Source of the DNA: Mactromeris polynyma
Lineage: Eukaryota > Mollusca > Bivalvia > Venerida > Mactridae
Direction: 5' to 3'
Assembly: GCA_032209605.1 (NCBI GenBank)
Contig: JASFXZ010000052.1
Coordinates: forward strand, 1,612,001 to 1,676,000
DNA: 64,000 nucleotides
Part shown: positions 38,201 to 48,519 of the stretch, piece by piece
Numbering within the stretch: the first letter of the stretch is position 1
Layout of the letters: the number at the start of each line of letters is the position of its first letter
Translations under genes and position numbers: made by a program
The notes under the pieces: generated by a model
Database searches by the model: none
What the model was told of the DNA's origin: nothing
What the model saw: the letters and a program-made list of their open reading frames with translations, nothing else

Positions 38201-39173
38201 TATATTTGAATTTCAACTTAAGCAAACAAGTGCGAGACAGAATAAAACAGCATACTATTAGAAGGCACACAATCAACAGATTATTTGTGGAAAACGTATG
38301 ATATAATCATGCTGTTACTGATGAGTTGATCCCAATGCCTGGGTCTGAGCTTATAACTCTTAAGATTAACAACAATTCTAACAAATCAAGCCTCTAATTG
38401 GTTGATACTGAGCACACATCAGAAATTGACCAATCAAAATGCTGCATTCTGAGTCTTGTCTCCAAACTCGGTTTTATGACTTTGGACCCTGAATTTCAAC
38501 TTAAAAATATTGATAATGATTACAAACAAGGAACAAATAATGAATCAAGCAATATTTTACAAGAACATTACATTGTTATTACTACTCTTTGATGCCTTCT
38601 GCAATGTTCTGCTTTATACCAGATAGGTTCTTCCTAGCACACACAATACATATTAAATTCTAAACCATGATATTACATTGTGCTTAAATATTTACATTGC
38701 ATTTAACAGAAACCATTTGGACCAACAATTACATAGAACAGCTCGAGTATTAAAAATCTAAATTACACATAAACAATGGGTGATAAAGTAGGATTTTCCA
38801 AAACAATTAGCAACATACAATTGCACCTCTTCTGTTTCTTTGTAAGTACATAAATCATTATAACAAGGATCCTTCAAAACCTTGGGAGTAAGCAGGCAAG
38901 TCAACATTGACAGACTGTAAGAAATACCATATTAATTCTGTTATGAATTTGAACATAAAACCTGCCAGACTTATCAGGAGTAATATCCCTAAAATTGATA
39001 TATTTAATTAAATTCCCAAATACCCTAACCATACTTGATAGTTTGTAGAGTTTCAGTTCTTATCTGACATAACAAAATATGTAACAACAGATAAATTCCC
39101 CCCATCAAAGTGCATATCCAAACCACAGACCTTGCCCATCCAGATACAGACTTGATTCTCAGATGTAACTCAC
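35286..39173. other. Intronic stretch, nothing identified
   Basis: AT-rich. Several open frames of 60-96 codons on both strands have no splice, composition or family support. The minus-strand GTAAGT near 35,578-35,573 has no usable acceptor. Confidence 0.3.
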
Positions 39174-39237
39174 CTTTCGTCATGCTCAACATTTGTGTAC
39201 AATATTGAATTGGTACCCTTGAATAGTACAAGAGTTA
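39174..39237 (-). CDS. Exon of large minus-strand gene
   Basis: 64 bases with an excellent donor (GAAAG|GTGAGT at 39173-39168) and acceptor TGTCTCTGCAG. Only entry in phase 1 is open: TLVLFKGTNSILYTNVEHDE, leaving in phase 2 as the exon at 27548-27614 requires. The same frame stays open upstream to 39273, so a longer exon using the AG at 39275-39274 (adding YSSSEKVHVSAV) is an alternative with the same phase. Family not recognised. Confidence 0.6.
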
Positions 39238-39926
39238 CTGCAGAGACATGCACTTTTTCAGAAGATGAATAAACTTAAATGATATTCAGATCATTACACA
39301 AACAAGGGTAAATCTATGTGCCCTCCACTCATTTGTGGGGCACACAAAAAGAATTATACCGATGTCTTTATGCATAGTGTGGTATCAACAGTTTCTACCC
39401 ATCTCAATTCCATCGATCAGTACTAACATTGAAAAAATAAGTCTGCACCATTTACTCAACAATGATTAGGTTAGCATAACTATAGTTTCAGTACAAATAA
39501 ACAATCAAAGGACTGAGAGTCCTGAAAACCAGCGCGTTGTAACATAATATATGTCTATATATAGGTGTAGTGTAATGTATACGGAATGTGAGGCATGGAT
39601 AGTGTGCATTTCCAAGCATTCCTTGTTTGCTAAGGTGTAATTACAAAGTAGGAAATTGTGAGCACAACTGTGTTCAGAAACTTAATTATAGGCCCAATGG
39701 ACAAATATGTTATTTCCTAGTGTTGTAGGGAGGTATCTTGCTGATTTTCGAAAAAAAACAATATGTTACTTGTATATTAGATACATCATAATTTGGATCT
39801 AATTGCATCCAATAAACCAAACATATGTTAACAGACAGATGCACAATGCACACCACTCTTCTTTTTTGCATGTATATAGCTAGTCATGGTGGTGATCTGG
39901 TCAAGGAACCTTTTTGAATCATTTAC

Positions 39927-39986
39927 CTCCCACTGCTGGCATAAGTGGGAAGCCTACAATCGCTTGCAGTGAAACCAAGGAATGTA
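39927..39986 (-). CDS. Possible exon (phase conflict upstream)
   Basis: 60 bases from acceptor CTCAATAACCAG to donor GGAG|GTAAAT, open in phase 1 as HSLVSLQAIVGFPLMPAVG, leaving in phase 1 as the exon at 39174-39273 needs. But the exon at 40140-40216 leaves in phase 2, so the two cannot be joined directly. Either this is not an exon or one splice site is misread. The sequence also contains an inverted CCCACT/AGTGGG pair, so a repeat origin is possible. Confidence 0.3.
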
Positions 39987-40139
39987 CTGGTTATTGAGAT
40001 CCTGTGTAGATGATACAAGCTGTTGATTGGGTGTTAACCCAACCTTATAGAACCCTGTACTAAGTCAACTAATTATAACCATAGGTGTAGTACCTTGCCT
40101 TACTAGTTCGGATTGCATTTGTCATATCCATACTCTCAC

Positions 40140-40216
40140 CTGAGACGTACAGTATTCAGATTAAGACAATATTGCATTAAATGCGTCCATATTGTTACCA
40201 TATCATTGTAGTATTC
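40140..40216 (-). CDS. Exon of large minus-strand gene
   Basis: 77 bases; acceptor ATGATTTCCAAG, donor CTCAG|GTGAGA (strong). Only phase 0 is open: EYYNDMVTIWTHLMQYC followed by LNLNTVRL, leaving in phase 2. The pattern of aromatic and leucine residues is that of amphipathic helices, as in HEAT/ARM-type solenoids, though no repeat family can be named. It joins in phase to the exon at 40482-40540; the SINE at 40258-40440 fills most of the intron between them. Confidence 0.65.
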
Positions 40217-40257
40217 CTTGGAAATCATAACATGTAACATCCACTTGGACTTAAACA

Positions 40258-40440
40258 GGCATGGCTAGCGCAGTTGGTAGCATGCTAGAATACCCATCTG
40301 TAGGTCATGGGTTTGTGACATGTTCAGGCCTACCCAGTTGTAAATTTTCATCTTTCCAAGATGACAAGCGCCACACTGCTTACTTTTAAGTGTGGAAGCT
40401 GTCTGTTGCTTGCAGTAAAACTGACGAAACACTTCTTATT
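40258..40440 (+). mobile_element. tRNA-derived SINE, plus orientation, different body
   Basis: GGCATGGCTAGCGCAGTTGG then TAGCATG is a good box A; GGGTTTGTGAC about 35 bases further is a weakened box B. The body (TTCCAAGATGACAAGCGCCA) does not match the family at 6931, so it is a second SINE type. It occupies a 265-base intron of the minus-strand gene. Confidence 0.65.
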
Positions 40441-40481
40441 GAACCTAGGTAGATCATGTATAGACTAATAAATGATCATAC

Positions 40482-40540
40482 CTGTCGGAAAGGCATTAAC
40501 TGAACAAAATTCAAACACAAATCTATTAGTGCTATTTTTA
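40482..40540 (-). CDS. Exon of large minus-strand gene
   Basis: 59 bases; acceptor CTACTGATATGCAG, donor CAG|GTATGA. Entered in phase 1 it reads KIALIDLCLNFVQLMPFRQ and leaves in phase 0. This is a clear amphipathic leucine-rich helix. Entry phase matches the donor at 48483, about 7.9 kb upstream; that intron contains the whole OB-fold gene. Confidence 0.65.
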
Positions 40541-42908
40541 CTGCATATCAGTAGTAGTGGAGTTTGTGAGACGTGACATATACATTCGTCACGTTAGCTA
40601 TGATCCCACTGATGGCTTATAAACAGTAACAATTGTATATTCAACACAAGATAGGCAACAACAGTGTGTAAAATTTCTAAACTTTTATTAAAAATAACTG
40701 AGATCATCAATAAAAAGTAAAACATAATAATGTACACTAAACAACAACAATAGATTGTTCCCACTTGTACAAAATACACGTCTTGTTCATAGCAATTTTT
40801 ATAGGTCAAACTGTTGCGCTCATATATGGTTAATTTCCATGTATAGAATAATTGGGAAAATATAGAGAGAGTATGCATGTGACAAACACATTTTGTACAA
40901 CGTTTTTTTTAATATCTGGTTAGTTTAGCATCATTTACTTTATACTCCCTATAAACTTTATGATAATTTGCCTATCAATTTGGCCAACAATCCAAAACAA
41001 GAGAGGTAAATATTGTAATTGTGGGAACTAACTATTAGGATTGCTTCATAAATTGGTCTAATAAAAATGATAAAAAATGGTATATGCTTGCAAATTCATA
41101 GCAATACGACACTGATGGTTACAAAGTCCTGGCTGTACCTAATATTTGTTTACCCACAATCAATAAACATAAGTATCTAATGTATATAAATGAAAGCATA
41201 TAACCATGTTAGCATGACACATCTAGGGTTTACATATGAGAAGCACCACAAGAAAACCGGCTTACAGACTTATCATACATTTTTAACTTTTTACATTTCG
41301 TAATGTTATAGCTTTTAAAAAGTTCTAAATTTAGTACATTATAAAAATGTAAGTGTATTCATACATAGCATTTGGCGGGATTTGTTATGTCATGATGTGA
41401 TTAGCAGGAACACTAGTTTTGTTCATAAACTACTAACGTTACCCATATAAACAAACACTGAGACACATATAAATGGAAAATATACAAAACATTGGAAAAC
41501 TCTAGTCAACAATATTATGCACACCAATGTTAAGGCAATATATGCTGTAGAAAACAGCTGTATTAGCTTTGCCTAATTTTGATATAGAAACACTTGGATA
41601 TATAGATAATGAACAAATCTACCACATGCCAACAAGGTTTTATAAAAAAGCATTATGCATAGATACATTCTGAAAAACATTGTATGTGCATGGATAATCT
41701 TGTTTTTTATAATTTTGGTTCCATCATTTATAAAAAAATCTTGTTAGCCTGTTCTAGTTTACTTTCCCTATATAAGAAGTATATTTCGTATTTATCTTGG
41801 CATGACATACGTCAGGGGAATAACCATATGGCATATAGACAATATTATTACTGACTGCAAAATGTGACGTTTCTGACATCAGTAAATACTGATATCTGCA
41901 CTAGAAAATTATTACAAGTGAAGTGTGCTTGTTTAATTATATTTAAAAACAAATACCAAATATTTGTGTGTTTCAGTAACAATTATGAAGCCATTCTATG
42001 AAAATAGAGCATTAAATATTGTATGCTTTAAATAATACAAGTAACATAATGTTAATAATACTATGCATATAGCAAATCATTGAAATGTTCCTATGAGAAA
42101 TATATACATAGAACATAAAAAAACATGTAAAAAGTTGTATAAACATCCTTTATATGTAAAGTAAGACATAACCGATAGGAAGAATTGTACACAACATTAA
42201 TTATTTACAAAGAGAATATACGGTTGTAGGACACATTACATTATGGCAGTAGATGTAAGTGTAACAGGGTGCTTAGTTTTTGTTAAGGTAAAATAAATAA
42301 TGCATGTATAATAATGTAAATAGGGTTGACTATGCATCTAGCAAATCATTGTAATGTTCCAATGAGAGATATATACGGACATAAAAAACATGTAAAACTA
42401 AGTAAAATAGGACATAATCATCATAAAAAAATGAACACAACAATGTTTATTTACAAAAAGCGTATTTAGTTATAGGGCACATTACATAATGAGACTAGAT
42501 ACAACATTTGCTCTTGTATCTAATGTTTTTGCACTTGGAGTACCAAGATCAATGGCATGGTAAACATTATTTGTGCAAATAGTACAGATTATAAATTCCA
42601 GATCAATAGTAATGGGTAGAAATAATAGACTTGGTATAAACTGAAAAAGGTATCAAGATAGCAAAATTTTGATTTGTATAACAAATAGAAAAGCTTACAC
42701 AAGAATATTATTTATATTAAGTTGTTAACAGTACATGAACATTTATAACAAAAGAAACCAATGAGAATGGCATAGAAAAATTGTATATGGAAATAGTACA
42801 TTAGTATATTTATAAAATAAGCAATAAAAATCTCCAAATTTGTGCATAATACCCTATTCCCAAATAATACTGCAACAAATGTAAAACAATCTAATATTTA
42901 CAATATTT
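40541..42908. other. Intron between solenoid exons; repeat pieces and 3' flank of OB-fold gene
   Basis: Contains a 125-base dispersed repeat at 40915-41040 related to the right half of the MITE at 56189-56482, and a diverged direct duplication at 42060-42500. The last part should hold the OB-fold gene's 3' UTR. A TTTATT near 42,444 (AATAAA on the minus strand) is a possible poly(A) signal. Confidence 0.4.
42060..42500. repeat. Diverged tandem duplication of about 250-270 bp
   Basis: AGCAAATCATTGAAATGTTC at 42071 recurs as AGCAAATCATTGTAATGTTC at 42340; later GGACACATTACATTATGGCA recurs as GGGCACATTACATAATGAGA. The order of blocks is kept, with indels between. It lies just downstream of the OB-fold gene's stop codon. 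Confidence 0.7.
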
Positions 42909-43148
42909 TCACTCATCCAAACCAATGTACAAAACTTCGCTACCCTTGCAAGTTATCACCAGGGTGAGTGGTCCAGCAGCTGAAAGCATCTCAATGTCGA
43001 CCGGCCCATCACTGCTTACAGCAGCAGCCAGCAGCTCACTTGGCACAGGGATGATGCTGTCATCATCTATTAGCAACTCTGTTTCACTCTCTTCAACAGA
43101 AACACCAACAACCAACACCCTGGACACAACTGCTGGTGTATCAGTCTT
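42909..43148 (-). CDS. OB-fold protein gene, coding exon 3 (last)
   Basis: 240 bases, acceptor TATAATTGTAG, phase 0, ending at TGA (42911-42909). It begins KTDTPAVVSRVLVVGVSVEE and ends VLYIGLDE. The acidic SELLIDDD-type stretch and the strand-rich LTLVITCKGSEVLYIG fit a further small beta domain. Codons are GC-richer than the surrounding DNA. Together the three exons give about 297 residues, short for an RPA large subunit but with the same kind of repeated OB modules. Confidence 0.85.
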   Translation of the reverse strand, partial: KTDTPAVVSRVLVVGVSVEESETELLIDDDSIIPVPSELLAAAVSSDGPVDIEMLSAAGPLTLVITCKGSEVLYIGLDE

Positions 43149-43713
43149 CTACAATTATAAAAATGTAAAGGATTAGAACAAACCAAAAATATTACTGAAT
43201 AAGAAACATACGCTGTAATACCAAGTTCCATACAGTGTTTGGTTACATATATTAGGTTGGCTGCATCTAGCAAAATGTGTTTTGCTGGCAAAATATTTCT
43301 ATTTCCTGGTTTATGCTGATTTGTAATATTCAATTTCTAAATGTTCCCAAGGTACTAATTCTAATATATTTTACAAAATACCATCATGGCTAACATCCTA
43401 CACATGTTAGTTTGCATTCAAACTAGAAAAAAATGTGAGTCAAGGCATTTTCAATTGATAGTGGATATTCCATTAAAGTATTACTTGTAAAATTTGTTCT
43501 AGAGTCGAAGAAAAACAAGAAACAACAACACCAGAAACAAAAAGTGTCTGAAGTATTGCAAGCAGTACAATAGTCCCTTAGTGGCATAAACAGTGTGAAT
43601 ACTGCCTTCTGTATGCAAGTGAATATATAAATACTAAGGGATTTTTCATATGATATGTGATGTAAATGCACACAGAGTTAGTCTAATAAGTTTTAAATTC
43701 ATAACTGTATTAC
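43149..43713 (-). other. Intron 2 of OB-fold gene
   Basis: Bounded by AAG|GTAATA (donor, 43713) and TTGTAG| (acceptor, 43149), phase 0. AT-rich, nothing else seen. Confidence 0.7.
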
Positions 43714-43929
43714 CTTGATCTCAGAGCGTACTGTAGTCTGTAGGCTTGTCTCGCCCTGGTAAATGTTGGTAGTAACATCTGTTATTGTTACATGATCCCC
43801 TGGCCTACATTCAACAGATGAGGCCTCCCTCCATAGGGCCACCCGGACCTTTAAACTACCATCTTCCAAATGGATTGATTTGAGGTTCACACTCTCCCCC
43901 CGGACACTGAGGGTTTTTGTCTCCTCCTC
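43714..43929 (-). CDS. OB-fold protein gene, coding exon 2
   Basis: 216 bases, phase 0 at both ends, acceptor TTAATTACAG. It opens EEETKTLSVRGESVNLKSIH. The core (LEDGSLKVRVALWREASSVE, then CRPGDHVTITDVTTNIYQGE) has the OB-fold hallmark of RPA-like single-strand DNA-binding proteins: a strand-rich barrel with 'G-D-x-V-x-I-T-D' and 'V-A-L-W-R-E'. By family knowledge this module binds single-stranded nucleic acid; here that is inferred only from pattern. Confidence 0.88.
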
Positions 43930-44758
43930 CTGTAATTAAACACAAAGCGATTGTATTAAGTCTAATATTGGTGAACACTACCTTGTAATCACATGTCTAG
44001 ATTGGTGGCCATTGTGTTCAAAACTGTATGCTAAAGTACAATAAAAAACAAACAACAAGTGTGCGTTGTGATACTATTTGGTAAAATGTGTAAGACAATG
44101 ATATTACAATAACAGTTGGCAGTTGTCAATCCTAACAGCAATTAAAATATGCTAATTTTAATATAAAATCATGATAAAGCTATCAGTAATAACCATAACA
44201 TGTATAACCTGCTGTGTGACAATAATCTGTTTAAATTTTGCTATATACAACCAATAATAAGAGGTGCATAAATATCAAAAATTATCACCTGTCCATAGTC
44301 AGGTAGCAACAATGTTTATGTTGGTATAGCAGTGAAAATAATAGGACATTATCCATTAACACACACACAAATAATGTAAACATCAAACAAAGAAGCGAAA
44401 TAAGCAAAACAAGCAACATTCATTTATCAGTAGGATAGACATATATCTCTCAAAAAATCAATGGACAGTCTGTTAACTGACTGAACTTATTTTTCTTTAA
44501 ATTACTGAATACATGAAAACAGGAGACATAAAAACCAAGGTGTCCATATTAACGGATAACCAAAAACAGTATACATTTGCAAGTCTTAACTTCATAGGGA
44601 TGGTTTTTTTTGGACTTTACATGATGGAGCTTTATGTGTGTGAATGTTGCTGCTAAAGTGTGGAGAGCGGTTGAATGGAACTTAACTAACATTTTTAGTG
44701 AATGTGTATTTACCTTCACCTGTTGTTTGTAATTAACAGAACAAGAATGAAAACTAAC
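43930..44758 (-). other. Intron 1b of OB-fold gene
   Basis: From donor CAG|GTTAGT (44758) to acceptor TTACAG (43930). The frame of exon 1 runs on past the donor for some 70 codons by chance. No other feature. Confidence 0.7.
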
Positions 44759-45197
44759 CTGTACAATTTTCTCGGTAACGGACACTCTTGCCCTGGGTGG
44801 GGATCTCACAGCCTCTGCAATTGGTACCACATCTGCTGGTGGTGGGTATATGATCTTCCTCCCCGCTTCCACCAGGTAGTCCGGCACGTCAATATCCGTA
44901 GTTATAAAGACTTTTGTATTTTTCGTGATGACAATGGCATGATTATTGTCATCCGTCTTACGAATTATATCTCTCAGAACTAGGGAGTTCCCTTCCCTGA
45001 ATTTTGCAAATTTCAGGGGATCATACACAACACCCCGTATACATCTTTCTGAGTCCGCAATGGCCACGTTCAGTGATTCAGTCATTGTTTCTCCCATCAC
45101 GGTATGAGACGATCTCGCCTGTAATGACCACTATCACCTTCAAAGGCTTCGAATAGGGTCCAGTCCCTCTATTGGTAAAAAGTTGTTCTATTGACAT
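44759..45197 (-). CDS. OB-fold protein gene, coding exon 1, with apparent frameshift
   Basis: Acceptor TTTATTTTCAG immediately precedes ATG at 45197. The frame opens MSIEQLFTNRGTGPYSKPLK, continues with VIVVITGEIVSYRDGRNND and stops at TGA (45080-45078). One base further on a second frame continues ESLNVAIADSERCIRGVVYD to RARVSVTEKIVQ and the donor GTTAGT. Joined, the two make one continuous OB barrel (strands VIVVITGEIVSYR, LNVAIAD, IRGVVYD, GNSLVLRDI). So one extra base near 45080 (or two missing) breaks the gene or the assembly. An alternative start MGETMTESLNVAI in the second frame would avoid the break but lose the first strands. Confidence 0.82.
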
Positions 45198-45278
45198 CTG
45201 AAAATAAAATAACAAAACAACATATTAATATAAGAGTTTTAAAGCATGCTTCTTTATCAGAACATTAGAAGGTAAGTT

Positions 45279-45347
45279 GTAGTGGTATAATGGTTAGCAT
45301 ACTGAGTGGGTAATCAAGGGAGTTGTATAGAATCACTCGCTGCACCA
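45279..45347 (+). repeat. tRNA-like fragment
   Basis: GTAGTGGTATAATGGTTAGC resembles box A of Gly/Glu/Val-type tRNAs and GTTGTATAGAATC a damaged box B; it ends TGCACCA. Arms do not pair well, so it is a tRNA-derived relic, not a tRNA gene. Confidence 0.45.
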
Positions 45348-45716
45348 GTGCAATTTTTCGTAATACATGTAATGATGTCCAAATCCCCAATATGTAGTGT
45401 TTGTAAATAGTTCCGAAGAATATATGACAGAATCAACAAATAAGTAAGTCAATAATTATTTAGTTGTAAATACAATTGTATAAGCGGTATAAATTATAAT
45501 ACAGATATTTATGGGTGTGTACCAATGAATAACAGAGAATGAAAATACCTAATGTGTGCGCAGTGCACTGGGAACAACCAAATCAACAATAGGTCAGATG
45601 TTCAACCAATTAACAGCACATATTTAAAGATCAGCTTCCCAGACAAATAAAAATCTTGATAAAAACGTTTTGTGTACACCGGTATTGTATTTATAGAAGA
45701 TAGTAAAGTGCGAAAT

Positions 45717-46510
45717 CACAGGTGGCCGGTGCGTAGCCATGACATTTTAAACCCGCATTGAAAAAAAATATTTTTCACTCTGTTCTTATAGTAAGATAAA
45801 GGTGTCCAACTTCATACGCATTTACAATGAAAATATATACACACATTTGCTTTGACGTACTTTTCAAAGCCATTTCTCAACCGATTTTTATCACTGATGT
45901 CTTAAAATACACACAAGGGATTTATGTCGACAGTGTATAAAAAAATATTCACAAACAGAATAGACTGTTGTTTTTAACGTCAAACATCAAGAATGGCTAG
46001 GTCGGACAACTTCCTACCGTTAGACCGAGTCGGTATTTTCAGAACAAAACTACTATAAATCGCTATTCACCTGACGAACGACTTTAGATTTCAATAAGAA
46101 ACATTTAAAAAAGTATATTTCAATATCAAACAACTTACAAATCGTCATACAGACGCGGAGATCGCTATTTTTTCGCTCTCAACTTTCGTTTTACGCGAAC
46201 GCAGCCATTTTGAAAGGTGGTACCCGGCTCTGCGTAAGAACACATTTCGTAAGCCGAAAACCAAGTTTTTTGGTTTTCGGCTTACAAAATGTGTTCTTAG
46301 GCAGAGCCGGGTACCATCTGTCAAAAAGGCAGCATTCGCGTAAAAGGAAAACTATGAGTGAAAAATAGCGATCTCCGCGTCTGTATGTCGATTTGAAAGT
46401 TGTTTGATATTGCAATATACTGTTTTTAATGTTTCTTATTGAAATCTAAAGTCGTTTTTTTCAATGCGGGTTTTAAATGTCATGGCTACGCACCGGCCAC
46501 CCCACCTGTG
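45717..46510. mobile_element. Foldback (hairpin) transposon with 8-bp target duplication
   Basis: Outer ends CACAGGTGGCCGGTGCGTAG (45717) and CACAGGTGGGGTGGCCGGTG on the complement of the right end (46510) match with a 4-base indel. They are flanked by TGCGAAAT on both sides (45709-45716, 46511-46518). Inner arms 46079-46264 and 46272-46454 are near-perfect reverse complements meeting at a 7-base loop. The left arm has about 310 extra bases (45,770-46,078) with no partner. An 8-bp duplication is typical of hAT elements. No transposase. Confidence 0.85.
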
Positions 46511-46732
46511 TGCGAAATGACACGGGGCCGAATCAACAAAATAAATAGGTCAGTAATTATATCGTTGCAACTACAATTATAAACATACAAAATCGCTCCG
46601 AAGTATTGTAATAACCATGTATCGGCAAAAAAATATTAATATTCTTATTTATACAGAGCACATGCAATAAATATAACCAAGTTGCATAATAAAAAGCCTG
46701 GAAGTCAAAGTTTCAAACGACACAATTTAATA

Positions 46733-46858
46733 TAATCCGAGACTTCTCTGACCCTATAGCCTTTTTTTTTTTTTTTTGCGGCTTAGGCAAACCAGCAACA
46801 TGAAATATCAAAAATCGTAAAAGGGGCTGGTTTAGGGACAGAGAAGGCTCGGATTAAA
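46733..46858. mobile_element. Small MITE with poly(T)
   Basis: AATCCGAGACTTCTCTGACC at the left and the complement of AATCCGAGCCTTCTCTGTCC at the right form inverted ends around a run of about 18 T and TTAGGCAAACCAGC. ATTTAAT occurs on both flanks, a possible 7-base target duplication. Confidence 0.65.
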
Positions 46859-47220
46859 TTTAATAATAACCCCGTATCGGGTAATACCGACGATGCAATG
46901 ATATTTCCTGCCTTCGCTTTACAACAAAATTATATAAATAAATTATCATAACCGTACGCTATATAAGCCTATAATCACCCAAGTTTATAATGAAAATTCC
47001 AGATATAATACAGGATGTTTATAAAATGAAACAAAATGGCGGATACTTACTACGCAAGAAGCGCATGTACATCATCCGATACAAGATATATAGGCCTCAA
47101 CCGACGCAATTTAATATCAACAGTAGACACTAACACATAAACAATAATAATACAGTAGTTCACAAATATAATAGGAGGCGAACATGTAATACAACAGATA
47201 CAAATCGAAAATACACTTAC

Positions 47221-47310
47221 CGTTGATCTTTCAAGAATCAGTAGTGAGACACTAAATAACGACTACTTCAATGGCTGCCATGAGAACACGACCGACGGAC
47301 CGACGCTATA
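47221..47310 (-). promoter_or_regulatory. Probable non-coding first exon and promoter of OB-fold gene
   Basis: The strong donor ACG|GTAAGT at 47220 ends a CpG-containing stretch (GCGTCGGTCCGTCGGTCGTG) with no open frame leading into exon 1, as expected of a 5' UTR exon. The start site is not visible; the 5' limit is approximate. Confidence 0.45.
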
Positions 47311-47760
47311 TTCATACGTGTAGTTGTACACAAGTTTACAATTATGTCAACATTACCGAGACAATACATTTTTAAAAAATATATTGAAAAAATGATATTC
47401 TTTATAAAAAACAAAAAAAACTACCGATGTGTTATGTTTCATCATTGGAATCGTCGGACTATTTCTTGTTGCGTTGGTTTTTTTCTGAGTTATGGGGTCG
47501 CCGCCAAAACGCGTATGTACACATGCACAAAAAAATACATGAACATTCCCGAACATACAATACAATAATATAATTATAAAAGTATATTTTGAATAAACTA
47601 TTTTCGAAAGAAAACAAAGCAAAAAGCCATTGTGTTATCTTATAGCGCGTGTAGTATCAGCGAAATAGTCGGACTATTTGACTTTTTTTCTACAGTTATT
47701 CGGTCTGGCTGAAAACGGACTATTTAGCATGGCAGTGTTGGAAAACTGTATGAGTACTAA

Positions 47761-47787
47761 AACCAGGCGCGCTTAGGCGCGCTGGTT
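47761..47787. other. GC-rich hairpin
   Basis: AACCAGGCGCGCTTAGGCGC then GCTGGTT folds into a stem of about 11 pairs (one bulged G) around TTAGG, standing out in AT-rich DNA. No T-run follows and eukaryotic termination does not use this, so its role is unknown. Confidence 0.6.
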
Positions 47788-48482
47788 AAAAATTATATTG
47801 GACTTAATTTGTATCTTTTACAGAAGCATTATAAAGCTATATTAAATTGGTACAATAGCAACATGACAAAATAACATTGTTTACTGTAATAATTGTCAAA
47901 CAGTAGGTGAACACAGTCCTGCACACAAATTTAAAAGCAGTGTCAACACTTAAACCTATGAATTAATGGAGCAGATACAAAAGAATGAGGTACAGATTTC
48001 TCTTTTTACAAATACAAGAAATAGCTCAATGCTGTCTTCATTTTATGACAGAAATGTAAGAAAGTGGATCAATATCCCAGGATAATTTCTTTAAGAGCCT
48101 GTCAACTAATCACTGTACTATATTATGGTTTACACTACAGAGGCTGACAAACAGATTGTTGCTAACATATACATCTTCTATCATCAAGTCAAAACAATTC
48201 TTTAGTGTTACAAATGATGATAACAAAGATACGGGGGTTTTTTCAGTCACAATGAAACTTGCAGGCACTATTTTCTTAGAACTATGGTAACAAATTCTGA
48301 AACCTTTTGCAAAATTCAAACAATTCTCAACATACTTCTACACCATGGTTTAATAGCTGGAATAGTCTTTACATGACATTGGTTGTATGTGACTTAAAGC
48401 CCCAATATATAACATCACATTTTATGAACAATTATTTGCATTACCTATATTTCAAGACGTTTCCTCAAATCTGATGACTTAC
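47788..48482. other. Intron, nothing identified
   Basis: AT-rich sequence between the OB-fold gene promoter and the exon at 48483. A GTAATG donor near 48,441 has an in-frame stop before it. Confidence 0.3.
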
Positions 48483-48519
48483 AGCTATCAAGCCCCAGGC
48501 AGAAATTGATTAAAAGTCT
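48483..48519 (-). CDS. Exon of large minus-strand gene
   Basis: 37 bases; acceptor CTTATTTACCAG, donor GCT|GTAAGT (strong). Entered in phase 0 it reads RLLINFCLGLDS and leaves in phase 1, matching 40482-40540. An earlier AG would add LIYQ in the same phase. Hydrophobic helical segment. Confidence 0.55.

Larger units (their letters stand above)
45198..47220 (-). other. 5' intron of OB-fold gene
   Basis: From donor ACG|GTAAGT at 47220 to acceptor TTTTCAG at 45198. It contains a tRNA-like fragment (45279-45347), the foldback element (45717-46510) and a small MITE (46733-46858). A second good donor (GTAAGT at 47050-47045) may mark an alternative 5' exon. Confidence 0.55.

Noticed and set aside
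45279..45347. Functional tRNA gene
   Set aside because: Box B is damaged and the stems do not pair.
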